NCBI GenBank assembly: GCA_023419995.1
Contig: JAEZXF010000221.1
Coordinates: 1-7,000 of the forward strand
Source: Pseudomonadota bacterium
GTDB taxonomy: Bacteria; Pseudomonadota; Alphaproteobacteria; Rhizobiales; Rhizobiaceae
Direction: 5' to 3'
Length of the DNA stretch: 7,000 nucleotides
Both the position numbers and the translations under genes were made by a program. The notes beneath the pieces are model-generated. The model had not been told where the DNA came from. It saw nothing but the letters and a program-made list of their open reading frames with translations, and made no database searches. Shown here piece by piece: positions 6,390 to 7,000 of the stretch (its first letter is position 1; each line of letters starts with the position of its first letter).

Positions 6390-7000
6390 CTACTTGCGCG
6401 GCAGCTGCGGCACGGAGCTGCGCTTCTGCGGCCCCTTGCCGTCCTTCGCCTTCGGCTCGGCCTTTTCCCTGGCCTTCGCCGCGGGCTTCTTCGCCGGCTT
6501 GCGCCGGACCGGCTCGGGCTCCGGCTCTTCCTTCTTCGGCTTCACCGGCACCTCGTCGGCGATGGCGTCGAGCTTGAGGACTTCCTCGCCCGTATCGCCC
6601 TTGCCGACGGAGACGCGCACCGTGCCGCCCTTCCTGAGCTTGCCGAACAGCACCTCGTCGGCCAGCGGCTTCTTGATGTGCTCCTGGATGACGCGGGCGA
6701 GCGGGCGGGCGCCCATGCGCTCGTCGTAACCCTTGTCGGCCAGCCAGGCGATCGCCTCGGGCGACAGCTCGAAGGTGACGCGGCGCTCGGCGAGTTGCGC
6801 CTCGAGCTGGAGCACGAACTTCTGCACCACCTGATGGATGACCGGGACGGGCAGCGAGCCGAACGGGATGATGGCGTCGAGACGGTTGCGGAACTCCGGC
6901 GTGAACAGCCGGTTGATCGCCTCCATGTCGTCGCCCTCGCGCTTCGACGAGCCGAAGCCGATGGCCGCCTTCGCCATGTCGGAGGCGCCCGCATTGGTCG
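6390..7000 (-). CDS. clpA: ATP-dependent Clp protease ATP-binding subunit ClpA, C-terminal part
   Basis: ClpA is the AAA+ unfoldase that feeds substrates, including N-degron proteins brought by ClpS, into ClpP. Only the last ~202 residues are in view; the gene continues past the right edge. The sequence reads in frame from TNAGASDMAKAAIGFG, holding the ClpP-docking tripeptide as Ile-Gly-Phe (6962-6954), where E. coli ClpA has Ile-Gly-Leu. FTPEFRNRLD carries the arginine-finger region of the second AAA module, and GYDERMGARPLARVIQ is the sensor-2 motif with its Arg. IKKPLADEVLFG follows. After the folded domain a tail of roughly 55-60 residues is rich in Lys, Pro, Glu and Ala, ends SSVPQLPRK, and has no counterpart in E. 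coli ClpA. Rhizobial ClpA proteins commonly have such tails. ClpS would be expected upstream, outside the window. Confidence 0.95.
   Translation of the reverse strand, partial: TNAGASDMAKAAIGFGSSKREGDDMEAINRLFTPEFRNRLDAIIPFGSLPVPVIHQVVQKFVLQLEAQLAERRVTFELSPEAIAWLADKGYDERMGARPLARVIQEHIKKPLADEVLFGKLRKGGTVRVSVGKGDTGEEVLKLDAIADEVPVKPKKEEPEPEPVRRKPAKKPAAKAREKAEPKAKDGKGPQKRSSVPQLPRK

Overview
The window reads as ordinary chromosomal DNA of a high-GC alphaproteobacterium, most likely Hyphomicrobiales (Rhizobiales), in the Mesorhizobium/Phyllobacteriaceae/Brucella neighbourhood. The basis is a rhizobial-type ribosomal protein S2, an EipB-family periplasmic protein with both conserved cysteines, a COG3146 acyltransferase, and a ClpA with a Lys/Pro/Glu-rich tail. 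Promoter-like sequences fit the alphaproteobacterial CTTGAC-N17-CTATAT pattern. Coding density is high and third positions are uniformly GC-rich. I see no IS element, CRISPR array, tRNA/rRNA gene or foreign island.

Layout. Left edge, minus strand: the 5' part of rpsB, running off the window. It is interrupted by two in-frame stops in its last 25 bases. Its promoter and a structured leader lie upstream, then eipB, also on the minus strand. Centre, plus strand: a four-gene run of a RidA-family protein, a glycerophosphodiester phosphodiesterase, a COG3146 (DUF482) N-acyltransferase and a HIT-family protein. The first three look co-transcribed; the HIT gene has its own good promoter candidate. 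Right of centre, minus strand: azlC and azlD, an overlapping pair for a branched-chain amino acid exporter, meeting the HIT gene tail to tail with 6 nt between. Divergent from azlC, plus strand: an unrecognised acidic, helical 203-aa protein with a GTG start. Right edge, minus strand: the 3' part of clpA, convergent with that gene and separated from it by a 12-bp GC hairpin.

How the genes relate: mostly housekeeping functions (translation, envelope integrity, metabolite damage control, lipid headgroup turnover, amino acid export, proteolysis) rather than one pathway. I did not find a convincing new multi-gene system. The points most worth a second look are an in-frame palindromic insertion in the COG3146 gene, the damaged end of rpsB, a promoter geometry suggesting a leaderless azlC transcript with an 11-bp-spaced direct repeat at its -35, and alternative hairpins in the rpsB leader.
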